16,161 nt of DNA from Bacteroidales bacterium. GTDB taxonomy: Bacteria > Bacteroidota > Bacteroidia > Bacteroidales > GCA-2748055. Both the position numbers and the translations under genes were made by a program. The DNA lies in the NCBI GenBank assembly GCA_023135025.1, contig JAGLTY010000012.1, positions 1 to 16,161 on the forward strand, given 5' to 3'. Under the pieces are notes generated by a model that ran no database searches, was not told the origin of the DNA, and saw only the letters and a list, made by a program, of their open reading frames with translations. The stretch's first letter is position 1, and each line of letters starts with the position of its first letter. Below are positions 1-7,376 of the stretch, in pieces.

Positions 1-3000
1 AGGATACCAGTACCTCCTGTTCCTGTTACATCGAGACTTCCATTGGTATAGCCACTGCACCCTGTCACATCGGTGATGACAATGTTATCTATAATCAGCT
101 CGGGTGGAGTAAGTATCTCGACTGTGGTATCGAGCGTACAGCCATTATCATCGATCAGGGTAACTATATGTGTACCTCCCGGCAGGTTCTGGAAATCGCC
201 TGAAGGAACTGGCGGATCTCCGTTCAGTGAATAGGAGATGGTGCCGGTACCACCAGTACCAGTAATGATGATTCTTCCCTCATTGCTATCAGAGCAGGAG
301 GTGATATCTTCCTGTGTATAGGATGCAATCTGCAGTTGTGGTGGCTCAATTAGAACATTCAGGTTACCATTCACACTGCATCCGGTGGCATCCATGACCA
401 CAGTCTGGTAGCTGCCGGGAGCCAGGTTGGAGAAGAGATTATTGGAATAGAAGTCTGTCCCGCCATTAATGGAGTATGTATAGGGAGCAACTCCTCCCGA
501 GACTCCGTTGATGGAGATCTCCCCCTGCAGGGCGCCATGGCACAGGTAGCTGATGGTCTCGGTCTGGATCAGAATCTCTTCAGGCTCCAGGATGGTGATG
601 GTATCTGTGACCACACAGAGATTGGCATCCCTGGTCCAGATGGTGTAGAACCCGGGGGCCAGCAGTGAAAAGGTATCTCCCCCCTGGTAGGACAGGCCAT
701 CGCTGGAGTAGTCATAGGGTCCGCTCCCTCCTGTTGCTGTAACTGTAATGGTGCCGTTTCCATCCCCGAAACAGGTAATATCTGTTTTAGCCAGATCGGC
801 TGTCAGAAGCGGGGGTTCTGTAATGGTTGCCAGATCGGCGAAGCTGAATATACAGCCGCTGGCATCGGTGATAACCAGGGAGTAGGTATCGGCCGGTAAT
901 CCCACAGGATCCTCAATACCGGAGACGGGTGTGCCTGAACTATTGCTCCACTCATATAGGAAAGGAGTTATACCTCCGGTAACATCAATCTCAATGGAAC
1001 CGGTTGCATCTCCATTACATAGTACATCCTGATGAGAAACATAGCTGGCCACTACAGAAGCAGGTTCGATGATGGTCTCCAGGTTGGGGAAGCTAACAAC
1101 ACAACTGCTCCCATCGGTAATGGTAAGGCTGTAACTTCCCGCCTCCAGCCCGGTCAGGTCCTCTGTTGTTGCAGTGAATCCGGAAGGGCCACTCCAGGCA
1201 AACAGATAGGGAGGCGTGCCTCCGGTAACCGTAATATCAATGGCGCCATCGGTGAATCCGCCGCAGGAGATATCTGTTTTCACAGAGGCCACCTGGATTT
1301 CGAGAGGTTCAGTGATGGTGGCAATGTCGGCAAACGGTACCGCACAGCCATTAAAATAGGTTACGGTGACACTGTAAGCACCGGCCTCCAGTCCGGAAAT
1401 ATCTTCAGTGGTTCCGGTATAGCCGGATGGTCCGGTCCAGGCAAAACCATAGGCGGGAGTTCCTCCTGCCACTGTCAGGTCAATGGAGCCATTCCCGGCT
1501 CCAAAGCAGTCAATATCTACCTGGGTGGTTGTAGCTGTGAGCGGCAGGGGAGCACCTACCACCTGTGCGGCCATTGTCTCTACACATCCCAGGATGTCGG
1601 TGACCTCCAGCAGATATGAGCCGGGCTCCAGTCCGGATATATCCTCGGTGGTGGCAGTGAATCCGTTGGGGCCGGCCCAGAGAAAGGTATAGCCGGGTGT
1701 GCCTCCCGAGATGGCTGCATCGATGGCGCCATCGTTGCTGGGCAGGGGCGCTCCGCAGTTCAGGTCTGTGACGGCAAATGTGGCGGTGATGGCTGTGTTT
1801 TCAGTGATATTCACCAGGTTGATAAAATCCCTGGTACATCCATGGTCATCTGTAATGGTCAGGCTGTAATCGCCGGTTTCGAGTCCGGATATATCCTCAG
1901 TAGCAGCGGTGAATCCATTGGGACCGGTCCAGGCAAAAAGGTAATTGGGGGTGCCGCCTGTGGGGGTGATCTCGATGGCACCGGTGGCCTCCCCGTTGCA
2001 ATCCACATGGGTCACCAGGTCGATCGACAGGTCCAGCTGGGCAGGCTCATCAATGGTAACAATATTCGGGTATGAGACTACGCATAAGTTGGCATCTGTA
2101 ATGGTCAGGGTGTAGCTATCGGCCACCAGGTCGTCCGGATCTTCGGCTGTTGAGGTGTGGCTTGTTGAAGCACCGAGCCATTCAAACAGATATGGAGGGG
2201 TACCGCCGCTTGGTGTTATCTGGCTTGTGCCGTCATTGCCACCGAAACAGGATACATCGGTAGAACCGTCCAGTGTCATACTGATGGGAGTGGGTTCTGT
2301 GATGGTTACCAGGTCGGCAAAAAGTTCTATACAGAAATGATCATCGGTGATGGTAACCGAATAAACATCGGCCGGCATGGCGGTGGGATCCTCATCGGTA
2401 GAGCTATATCCTGAAGTTGCGCCGGACCATACAAAACTGTAAGGAGTTGTACCCCCGGCAGCCGTGATCTGTGCTGAACCATCAGCGCCCCCATTGCAGG
2501 AGACAGGAGTGATGGAGTTTACAAGGACGGACAAAGGATCTGGTTCGCCGATGGTCACAAAGGAGGTGAGGGTTCGGGAACAGCCGGCTATATCTGTAAC
2601 AATCAGGTTGTAGATATCTGCTACCAGGTTGACCGGGTCCTCATCACTGGAGACCGGGCCGCTGACCTGACCAACCCACGAATAGGAATATCCTCCTGCG
2701 CCCCCGCTGGTGGTAATGGATGCCGCGCCATTGCTCTCTCCGTTGCAGCTTACATCGGAACTGCCATCCAGGATGGGATTGATCTCAGTGGGCTGGCCCA
2801 CCGTATAGGGTCCCATCATGGAGGAACAACCGTTCCCGTCGGTAATGGTTACAAAGTAATCCCCCGCTTCCAAACTGGTGATGTCTTCGGCAGTTGATGT
2901 GTAGCCGGATGGGCCAATCCATGCATAGGTATAGCCTGTGCCCGCTCCTGAGGGCGTTCCCCCTGTGGGGGTTATGGCAATGGATCCGGTAAACTCACCG

Positions 3001-3530
3001 AAACAGCCGGCATCAGTTATATTGTCTTCAGAGGCAGAGACCAGGGATGGGTTATTGATGGTAATACCGGGGGTAATATCGGTGGAGGTACAGGTGCCTG
3101 CGTCACGTGCGGTAACGGTATAGACTCCCGGTGGCAGGTTGGAAAATATACCCGTTGGATTACTTGCATTTACAGGTCCGGCCAGGTCAAACATGTGGCT
3201 GCCTGATTCGCCAGTAGCTGTTGCGGTAATGGTTCCATCGTTGGCATTGTTACAGGTAATGTCGGTGGAGGTGTAGAAGGTAATAAGCATGGGATCAGGA
3301 CCATCTACTGAGGCGACCATATATACGACGTTCTCATCGTCGTCCTGAACTCCAATCAGGTATATATTGCTCTTCCACCGCCCGGTTGAGGTAATTGATG
3401 TACTGCTGGTTGGGCCCCCGAAATCCACCGGAATTATTCCTTCAAGGATGGACCAGGTGTAGGGAGCGGTACCTCCTGAGATCGTAAAGGAGATGGTACC
3501 ATCAGTTCCATCTGAACAGGTGGTTGGGGT
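1..3530 (-). repeat. Tandem array of 15 SprB-type coding repeats (period 231-264 nt)
   Basis: The first conserved Cys codon of each copy lies at 3516, 3252, 3003, 2745, 2496, 2247, 1998, 1755, 1506, 1263, 1017, 771, 540, 294 and 57 (lowest coordinate of each codon). Spacings are 264, 249, 258, 249, 249, 249, 249, 243, 249, 243, 246, 246, 231, 246 and 237 nt, all multiples of three. Copies 2-14 each hold a second Cys roughly 40-60 residues after the first; copy 1 lacks it and copy 15 is cut by the edge. The copies are diverged in DNA, except for short shared blocks such as the coding for EDISGLE. Confidence 0.85.
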
Positions 3531-3629
3531 GGAGGTGACGTTTGTGATAGCCAGTTCCTGGGCCGACAGTGAGATAATGGAAGTTGCAAGAGATAATATA
3601 AGTAATATAGTATACCTGAATGCTTTCAT
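1..3629 (-). CDS. Large secreted SprB-repeat adhesin-like protein (C-terminus beyond window)
   Basis: The frame is open for 1209 codons from ATG at 3629 to the left edge. An in-frame TGA three codons upstream fixes the start, or makes it later. The N-terminus is a Sec signal peptide: K2, R5, a hydrophobic stretch at residues 7-22, and a likely cleavage at LSA|QE (23/24). The rest is tandem copies of a module of about 80 residues: D(V/I)xCxGxxxGxIxxxxxGGxxPYxxxW, then Y(S/T)(V/L)TITDxxGC, then an (I)TEP-like linker. This matches the SprB repeat family, known from gliding-motility adhesin SprB and other secreted Bacteroidota surface proteins. I infer a cell-surface or secreted adhesin exported by the type IX system. 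The C-terminal sorting or anchoring domain that would prove this lies outside the window. The permease gene upstream has the same orientation, 128 bp away, with no clear T-run terminator between. Confident about the repeats and secretion signal, less about the role. Confidence 0.88.
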   Translation of the reverse strand, partial: MKAFRYTILLILSLATSIISLSAQELAITNVTSTPTTCSDGTDGTISFTISGGTAPYTWSILEGIIPVDFGGPTSSTSITSTGRWKSNIYLIGVQDDDENVVYMVASVDGPDPMLITFYTSTDITCNNANDGTITATATGESGSHMFDLAGPVNASNPTGIFSNLPPGVYTVTARDAGTCTSTDITPGITINNPSLVSASEDNITDAGCFGEFTGSIAITPTGGTPSGAGTGYTYAWIGPSGYTSTAEDITSLEAGDYFVTITDGNGCSSMMGPYTVGQPTEINPILDGSSDVSCNGESNGAASITTSGGAGGYSYSWVGQVSGPVSSDEDPVNLVADIYNLIVTDIAGCSRTLTSFVTIGEPDPLSVLVNSITPVSCNGGADGSAQITAAGGTTPYSFVWSGATSGYSSTDEDPTAMPADVYSVTITDDHFCIELFADLVTITEPTPISMTLDGSTDVSCFGGNDGTSQITPSGGTPPYLFEWLGASTSHTSTAEDPDDLVADSYTLTITDANLCVVSYPNIVTIDEPAQLDLSIDLVTHVDCNGEATGAIEITPTGGTPNYLFAWTGPNGFTAATEDISGLETGDYSLTITDDHGCTRDFINLVNITENTAITATFAVTDLNCGAPLPSNDGAIDAAISGGTPGYTFLWAGPNGFTATTEDISGLEPGSYLLEVTDILGCVETMAAQVVGAPLPLTATTTQVDIDCFGAGNGSIDLTVAGGTPAYGFAWTGPSGYTGTTEDISGLEAGAYSVTVTYFNGCAVPFADIATITEPLEIQVASVKTDISCGGFTDGAIDITVTGGTPPYLFAWSGPSGFTATTEDLTGLEAGSYSLTITDGSSCVVSFPNLETIIEPASVVASYVSHQDVLCNGDATGSIEIDVTGGITPFLYEWSNSSGTPVSGIEDPVGLPADTYSLVITDASGCIFSFADLATITEPPLLTADLAKTDITCFGDGNGTITVTATGGSGPYDYSSDGLSYQGGDTFSLLAPGFYTIWTRDANLCVVTDTITILEPEEILIQTETISYLCHGALQGEISINGVSGGVAPYTYSINGGTDFYSNNLFSNLAPGSYQTVVMDATGCSVNGNLNVLIEPPQLQIASYTQEDITSCSDSNEGRIIITGTGGTGTISYSLNGDPPVPSGDFQNLPGGTHIVTLIDDNGCTLDTTVEILTPPELIIDNIVITDVTGCSGYTNGSLDVTGTGGTGI

Positions 3630-3683
3630 ATGGACTCAAATTCGTGCTGTTACCAAATAGAACAGAAATAGCCTCTCATTGGT

Positions 3684-3710
3684 TGCAAACACTAACGCTT
3701 AATGTTCGCA
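3684..3710. other. Intergenic stem-loop between permease and adhesin genes
   Basis: TGCAAACACTA (3684-3694) pairs with TAATGTTCGCA (3700-3710) around a 5-nt loop. Read on the minus strand this gives an 11-bp RNA stem with two G-U pairs. It lies 48 nt downstream of the permease stop and 55 nt upstream of the adhesin start, both on the minus strand. No T-run follows it on either strand, so it is not a classical intrinsic terminator. It could act as an RNA processing or stability element, or as part of the adhesin 5' leader. The rest of 3630-3757 shows nothing convincing. Confidence 0.4.
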
Positions 3711-3757
3711 GGTCGTCATAAAATTAGAGGTTCTGAGTATAGAAGAGATGCAAAGTT

Positions 3758-4999
3758 TTAAACAATAGTCCCCTTTTCGATGCTGGCCAGGTATTTTTTT
3801 GAGATTTGCTGTACCGGGTATTTGGCAGCAATCAACCCGATGAACAGCACAGTTACCCAGATCAGGCAGATATCAATCACCTCAATCTGAACAGGATAAG
3901 CGTCAATAATAAAGGAGCCGCTTCCGGTGAGTTTGATAACCCCAAACCGCTGTTGAATCCAGCTGATGGCGGTACCTAGGAAGAGGCCGGTTACACTTCC
4001 CAGAACCGATATAAGCCATCCTTCTACCAGGAAGATCTGTTTAATAAGCTTCGTTCCGGCTCCCATGTTACGCAGAGTGAGGATATCCTTTTTCTTATCA
4101 ATAATCAGCATCGAAAGAGAGCCGATGATATTAAATGAGGCGATAATAAGAATAAATGTCAGAATCAGGAAGATGGCCCATTTCTCTGTTTTCATCACCC
4201 TGTAAAATAGTTCATTCTGCTGCTCCCTGTTTTTAACATGAAACCCTTCTCCCATCAGGGTCATGATCTCTTTCTGGACCTCTTCGGCTGGGAAGAGGGG
4301 ATCCAGCTTCACCTCCAGGTGGGTGACCTCTTCCTGGTAGGAGAGCAGCTCCCTGACATATTCAATGGGACAGATAATATACCTGGAATCGTACTCCTGT
4401 TCAATGGCAAATATACCGGAGGGGTAGATAAAATCTCTTCGGATCGATTCCTCGGGTTGCGACATATTGATCCGGGCCTTTCGGTCGATGGTATATATAA
4501 AGAGGGGATCAATAAAGCTGAGACCGATCCCCAGGCTGTAGGCCACTCCCTGACCCACCACTGCATAGGCCCTGTTTCGGTCCTTCAGTTTCATCTCTCC
4601 GTCATAGATCATGGAATCGAGCCCGGAAACATCCCTGAAGGCTTCATCGACACCTTTGACGGTGGCTATATGCTGTCTTTCGTTATAGAGCAGCAGCACA
4701 TTTCCTTCCAACACTTCAGAGAGGGCAAAAACCCCCGGAAGGGAGAGAACGGCTTGTGTGGTTGCCGGATCGGGGCTAAATGTTTTACCCTCCTTGGCAG
4801 AGATCTGAATATCCGGATCAAAAGTGTTATAGAGCGACTTTACAACTGAGTCAAAACCGTTGAATACGGATAGTACGATCACAAGGGCCATGGTTCCCGT
4901 GGTGATGCCCAGAACTGCAATGCCGGATATGATATTGATAGCGTTCTGGGATTTTTTTCCCAGCAGGTATCGCTTTGCTATATAGAAAGAGAGGTTCAC
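3758..4999 (-). CDS. ABC transporter permease, LolC/LolE (FtsX/MacB) type
   Basis: This is an inner-membrane permease of the lipoprotein-releasing family, which with a LolD-type ATPase passes lipoproteins from the inner membrane to a periplasmic carrier. The N-terminus FYIAKRYL..KKSxNAIN is followed by a first membrane segment ending in MALVIVLSVFNGF, both typical of LolC/E. A periplasmic domain of about 220 residues follows. Three C-terminal membrane segments come last, with the conserved coupling region DKKKDILTLRNMGA between two of them. I place the start at GTG 4999, which overlaps the methyltransferase stop as GTGA and matches where the family begins. An in-frame GTG at 5008 would add three residues; neither start is ATG. 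At 413 residues the length is normal for the family. No ATPase gene is present in the window, as is common in Bacteroidota. I am sure of the family, less of the exact substrate. Confidence 0.9.
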   Translation of the reverse strand: MNLSFYIAKRYLLGKKSQNAINIISGIAVLGITTGTMALVIVLSVFNGFDSVVKSLYNTFDPDIQISAKEGKTFSPDPATTQAVLSLPGVFALSEVLEGNVLLLYNERQHIATVKGVDEAFRDVSGLDSMIYDGEMKLKDRNRAYAVVGQGVAYSLGIGLSFIDPLFIYTIDRKARINMSQPEESIRRDFIYPSGIFAIEQEYDSRYIICPIEYVRELLSYQEEVTHLEVKLDPLFPAEEVQKEIMTLMGEGFHVKNREQQNELFYRVMKTEKWAIFLILTFILIIASFNIIGSLSMLIIDKKKDILTLRNMGAGTKLIKQIFLVEGWLISVLGSVTGLFLGTAISWIQQRFGVIKLTGSGSFIIDAYPVQIEVIDICLIWVTVLFIGLIAAKYPVQQISKKYLASIEKGTIV

Positions 5000-5805
5000 T
5001 TTGTACACTTCACGATAAGTCCGGTTCCGGTGGTGTGTTTGCCCCTTACATCGGCACTATTCAACAGATAGCAGAATGGGTAGACTATAAGATAGTACAG
5101 AGGAAGCACCAGCAGGAAAAGTTTACTGATATTGGCCAGCAGAATGGGATATTTCATGGAGAGTTTCCAGGAGATTTTACCAGGCCTGCCATAGGAGTAC
5201 CTGATCTGAATATCTGAAAAACCGGCTTCCCTCAGTTTTTCATCAATTTCCTCCACTCCATATCCATCCCGGACATGTTCATCAATAAAGGAGGCCTCAT
5301 GTTCGTGATGAACATCCGATCCTCCCTGGTCTGAAGGGGTTGAGATCAGAAGGACTCCCCCCGGCTTTAGACCGTTATAGATATGGCGGAAAACGGTACA
5401 ATCATCTTCGATATGCTCCATCACATCCACAGAGAGCACCAGGTCCCACTCCTCACGCTCCTCCAGCTTTGTAAGATCGGCATACCTGAATGATACCAAA
5501 TCCTCCCGGTTGATGGAAGAGAAAAAGTTATTGCAGTCATCGACCTGTTCCTGTTTGATATCCAGACCTGTAATTCTTGCATTGGGGTATCGGTTCGACA
5601 GGTAATAAACATACTGACCGAAACCGGAACCTGCGTCGGCAATCTCTCCAGGGTTGAAACCCTCCCTGTTCAGGTTTTTTAACTCCTGTCGTATATGCCA
5701 TGAACGCAACAGGAGCAGATCGAGCAACCTGTAAAAAAGCCTCCTTAATAAGGGTGTGCTGTTAAATACTTTGCCCAGACTACGCTTGATAGGGTCGTAT
5801 TGCAT
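4996..5805 (-). CDS. Class I SAM-dependent methyltransferase
   Basis: A 269-residue protein with a Rossmann methyltransferase fold. Motif I is IADAGSGFG at about 55-63, the acidic ribose-binding residue is D82 in GLDIKQ, motif II/III is the DADL region near 109, motif IV is SVDVMEHI near 125-132, and LKPGGVLLISTP (146-157) is the post-motif strand. This is the Methyltransf_11/25 style. The acceptor cannot be told from sequence. A hydrophobic stretch at about 219-248 suggests the C-terminus sits on the membrane, so a lipid, quinone-like or envelope acceptor is possible. The ATG at 5805 shares one base with the rbfA stop (TAATG), and the stop overlaps the GTG of the permease gene (GTGA). The gene is therefore almost certainly translated as the middle cistron of a three-gene operon. 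The methyltransferase identity is firm; the substrate is unknown. Confidence 0.85.
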   Translation of the reverse strand: MQYDPIKRSLGKVFNSTPLLRRLFYRLLDLLLLRSWHIRQELKNLNREGFNPGEIADAGSGFGQYVYYLSNRYPNARITGLDIKQEQVDDCNNFFSSINREDLVSFRYADLTKLEEREEWDLVLSVDVMEHIEDDCTVFRHIYNGLKPGGVLLISTPSDQGGSDVHHEHEASFIDEHVRDGYGVEEIDEKLREAGFSDIQIRYSYGRPGKISWKLSMKYPILLANISKLFLLVLPLYYLIVYPFCYLLNSADVRGKHTTGTGLIVKCTK

Positions 5806-6146
5806 TATTCATCTTTTAGAAGGTCCTCGATCCGGTCGAAGTAATCGAGGGAGTCGTCAAGAAAAAAAACGAATTCAGGAATGTGTCTTAACTGGTTCCG
5901 GAGTTTGTTACCCATTTCACGCCGGATCAGTCCGGCCCTGTCAGAGATTGCCTGAACGGCCTCCTCTCCCTTTTCACCCGGAAATATGCTCAGATAGACC
6001 TTGGCCACTCCAAGATCCGGACTGATTCGAACCACAGTGACCGTAATCATTTTTCCTCCGGCAATCTTCGAACCTTGTCTCTGGAGATATTCACCAAGCT
6101 CCTTTTGAAGCAACCTGGATACTTTATGCTGGCGGGTGGTGGTCAT
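5805..6146 (-). CDS. rbfA: Ribosome-binding factor A
   Basis: RbfA binds the 30S subunit and helps 16S rRNA 5'-end maturation, notably in the cold. The 113-residue product starts MTTTRQHKVSRLLQKELGEY, the usual RbfA N-terminus. It continues with the KH-like core VTVVRISPDLGVAKVYLSIF and ends in LRHIPEFVFFLDDSLDYFDRIEDLL, matching the conserved R-x-x-P-x-L-x-F-x-x-D-x-S region. The length is normal. The frame stays open upstream to 6230, with in-frame ATGs at 6176 and 6230, but the longer versions would run into trpS and lack family similarity. The ATG at 6146 lies 5 nt after a TAnnTTTG box. It is the first gene of the rbfA-methyltransferase-permease operon, with a 1-nt overlap to the next cistron. 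High confidence. Confidence 0.93.
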   Translation of the reverse strand: MTTTRQHKVSRLLQKELGEYLQRQGSKIAGGKMITVTVVRISPDLGVAKVYLSIFPGEKGEEAVQAISDRAGLIRREMGNKLRNQLRHIPEFVFFLDDSLDYFDRIEDLLKDE

Positions 6147-6151
6147 CGGGG

Positions 6152-6159
6152 CAAAAGTA
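6152..6159 (-). promoter_or_regulatory. Putative -7 box for the rbfA operon
   Basis: The minus strand reads TACTTTTG, a perfect match to the Bacteroidota -7 consensus TAnnTTTG, and ends 5 nt before the rbfA ATG at 6146. That spacing would place the transcription start at or next to the start codon, giving a leaderless message. I see no good TTTG or TTG -33 element at the usual distance, so this rests on the -7 box and its position. Confidence 0.45.
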
Positions 6160-6180
6160 CGTTTTTTCAAGAACATTTTA

Positions 6181-6188
6181 TAGTTTTG
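6181..6188 (+). promoter_or_regulatory. Putative -7 box for trpS
   Basis: TAGTTTTG matches TAnnTTTG and ends 4 nt before the trpS ATG at 6193. With the opposed rbfA box at 6152-6159 it forms a compact divergent promoter region in which both messages may start at their AUG. A -33 element is not evident. Confidence 0.45.
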
Positions 6189-6192
6189 CACG

Positions 6193-7182
6193 ATGGACAC
6201 AGTATTAAGCGGAATCAGGTCGACTGGCAAACTTCACCTGGGGAATTATTTTGGAGCTGTTAAGAATTTTGTGAAGATGCAACACCAGAACAGGTGTTTC
6301 TTTTTTGTGGCCGATTATCATGCCCTGACCACGCATCCTACACCGGAAAACCTGCATAACAATATCAGAACCGTATTGGCGGAATACCTGGCAGCCGGGC
6401 TGGATCCGGAGGTGGCAACTCTTTATGTTCAGAGCGATGTGCCGGAGATTTCCGAGCTCTATCTTCTGTTGAATATGAATGCCTATGTGGGTGAGCTTGA
6501 GCGTACCACTACCTTTAAGGAAAAGATCCGCATACAGCCGGAGAATATTAATGCCGGACTGCTGACCTACCCGGTGTTGATGTGCGCCGATATTATTATT
6601 CATAATGCTGACAAGGTGCCTGTGGGGAAGGACCAGGAGCAGAACCTGGAGATGGCCCGTAAATTTGCAAGGCGATTCAACCATATGTACGGTGTGGAGT
6701 ATTTCAAAATGCCCGAACCGTATAATTTTGGTGAGGAGCTGGTAAAAATTCCCGGTCTGGATGGAACAGGCAAGATGGGTAAGAGTGAAGGGAACGGGAT
6801 CTACCTGTCAGATGAACCCGCAGTGATCCGTAAGAAGGTGATGCGGGCGGTAACCGATGCCGGGCCACAGGAACCCAATGCACCCATGACGGAACCAATA
6901 GCTAACCTCTTTTACCTGCTGGAGACACTCTCCACTCCCGATACCGTAAAACACTTCAGGGATAGCTACAATGACTGTACTATTCGTTATGGTGACCTGA
7001 AAAAGCAACTGGCCGAGGATATGATCAACTTCACCACCCCCATACGCGAACGGATCAATGACATCTACAACGATTCAGATTACTTGCGAAAAGTGGTGAA
7101 AATGGGCGCAGAGAAAGCCCGGGAAAGTGCATCCAAAACCGTTCGCGACGTTCGTGAAATCATTGGCTACAAGCCCTTTTAA
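6193..7182 (+). CDS. trpS: Tryptophan--tRNA ligase
   Basis: A class Ic aminoacyl-tRNA synthetase that charges tRNA-Trp with tryptophan using ATP in the cytoplasm. The 329-residue product is the normal bacterial length. It begins with SGIRSTGKLHLGNYFGAVKN, which holds the HIGH-class motif as LHLGN (14-18). The KMSKS loop appears as KMGKS at 194-198. Between them are the conserved ERTTTFKEK, the PVLMCADI region and the VPVGKDQEQNLE segment. The ATG at 6193 is the only start that fits the family; it lies 4 nt after a TAnnTTTG box and has no room for a Shine-Dalgarno site or leader regulation. It is divergent from rbfA and convergent with the ORF6N gene. Very high confidence. Confidence 0.97.
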   Translation: MDTVLSGIRSTGKLHLGNYFGAVKNFVKMQHQNRCFFFVADYHALTTHPTPENLHNNIRTVLAEYLAAGLDPEVATLYVQSDVPEISELYLLLNMNAYVGELERTTTFKEKIRIQPENINAGLLTYPVLMCADIIIHNADKVPVGKDQEQNLEMARKFARRFNHMYGVEYFKMPEPYNFGEELVKIPGLDGTGKMGKSEGNGIYLSDEPAVIRKKVMRAVTDAGPQEPNAPMTEPIANLFYLLETLSTPDTVKHFRDSYNDCTIRYGDLKKQLAEDMINFTTPIRERINDIYNDSDYLRKVVKMGAEKARESASKTVRDVREIIGYKPF

Positions 7183-7220
7183 AAAACCTTTTCGTATATA
7201 TTATCTCGCGGCTGAAAATC

Positions 7221-7259
7221 TTTGCTACGCAACCGAGCTTGTGAGCTCAGCGAAGCTAA
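7221..7259. other. Imperfect stem-loop in trpS / ORF6N convergent intergenic region
   Basis: GCT-a-CGC-aacc-GAGCT (7224-7239), loop TGTG (7240-7243) and AGCTC-a-GCG-a-AGC (7244-7256) form an interrupted hairpin with a perfect 5-bp top. It lies between the 3' ends of two convergent genes, so it may work as a two-way end-of-transcript structure, though no clean T-run follows. The rest of 7183-7376 is AT-rich with nothing else I can call. Confidence 0.35.
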
Positions 7260-7376
7260 ATATTTATAGGCCACTTCGATAACATATACTTCAGGTTTAC
7301 CAAAATAGTAACTTGAAAATTTCACATTACTTTCATCGAAACCTATACTCCAAGGCAAGGAATTTCCAGCACAGTG

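Noticed and set aside
1032..3123. Open frames on the plus strand (1032-1619, 1483-1692, 1842-2075, 2155-2340, 2938-3123)
   Set aside because: They are antisense to the repeat adhesin, which has one uninterrupted frame with a signal peptide and clear repeat motifs. Their low-complexity Gly/Ser content mirrors the repeats.
1..3530. CRISPR-like or satellite DNA because of regular spacing
   Set aside because: The period is 231-264 nt, always a multiple of three, the copies are diverged, and the reading frame is open throughout. It is a protein repeat.
1..3629. Diversity-generating retroelement target in the adhesin
   Set aside because: No reverse transcriptase or template-repeat pair is visible, and the repeats differ at all codon positions rather than at adenine-derived sites.
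4238..4849. 203-codon plus-strand open frame
   Set aside because: It is antisense to the LolC/E-type permease, whose family motifs are unmistakable, and shows no recognisable domain.
6147..6192. T-box or attenuator leader for trpS
   Set aside because: There is no room: the gap is 46 bp and the likely promoter box ends 4 nt before the ATG.
6147..6230. Longer rbfA start at 6230 or 6176
   Set aside because: It would overlap the trpS promoter and start codon, and the extra residues do not resemble RbfA. The MTTTRQHK start matches the family.
6205..6684. 159-codon minus-strand open frame
   Set aside because: It is antisense to trpS, which has intact class I synthetase motifs.
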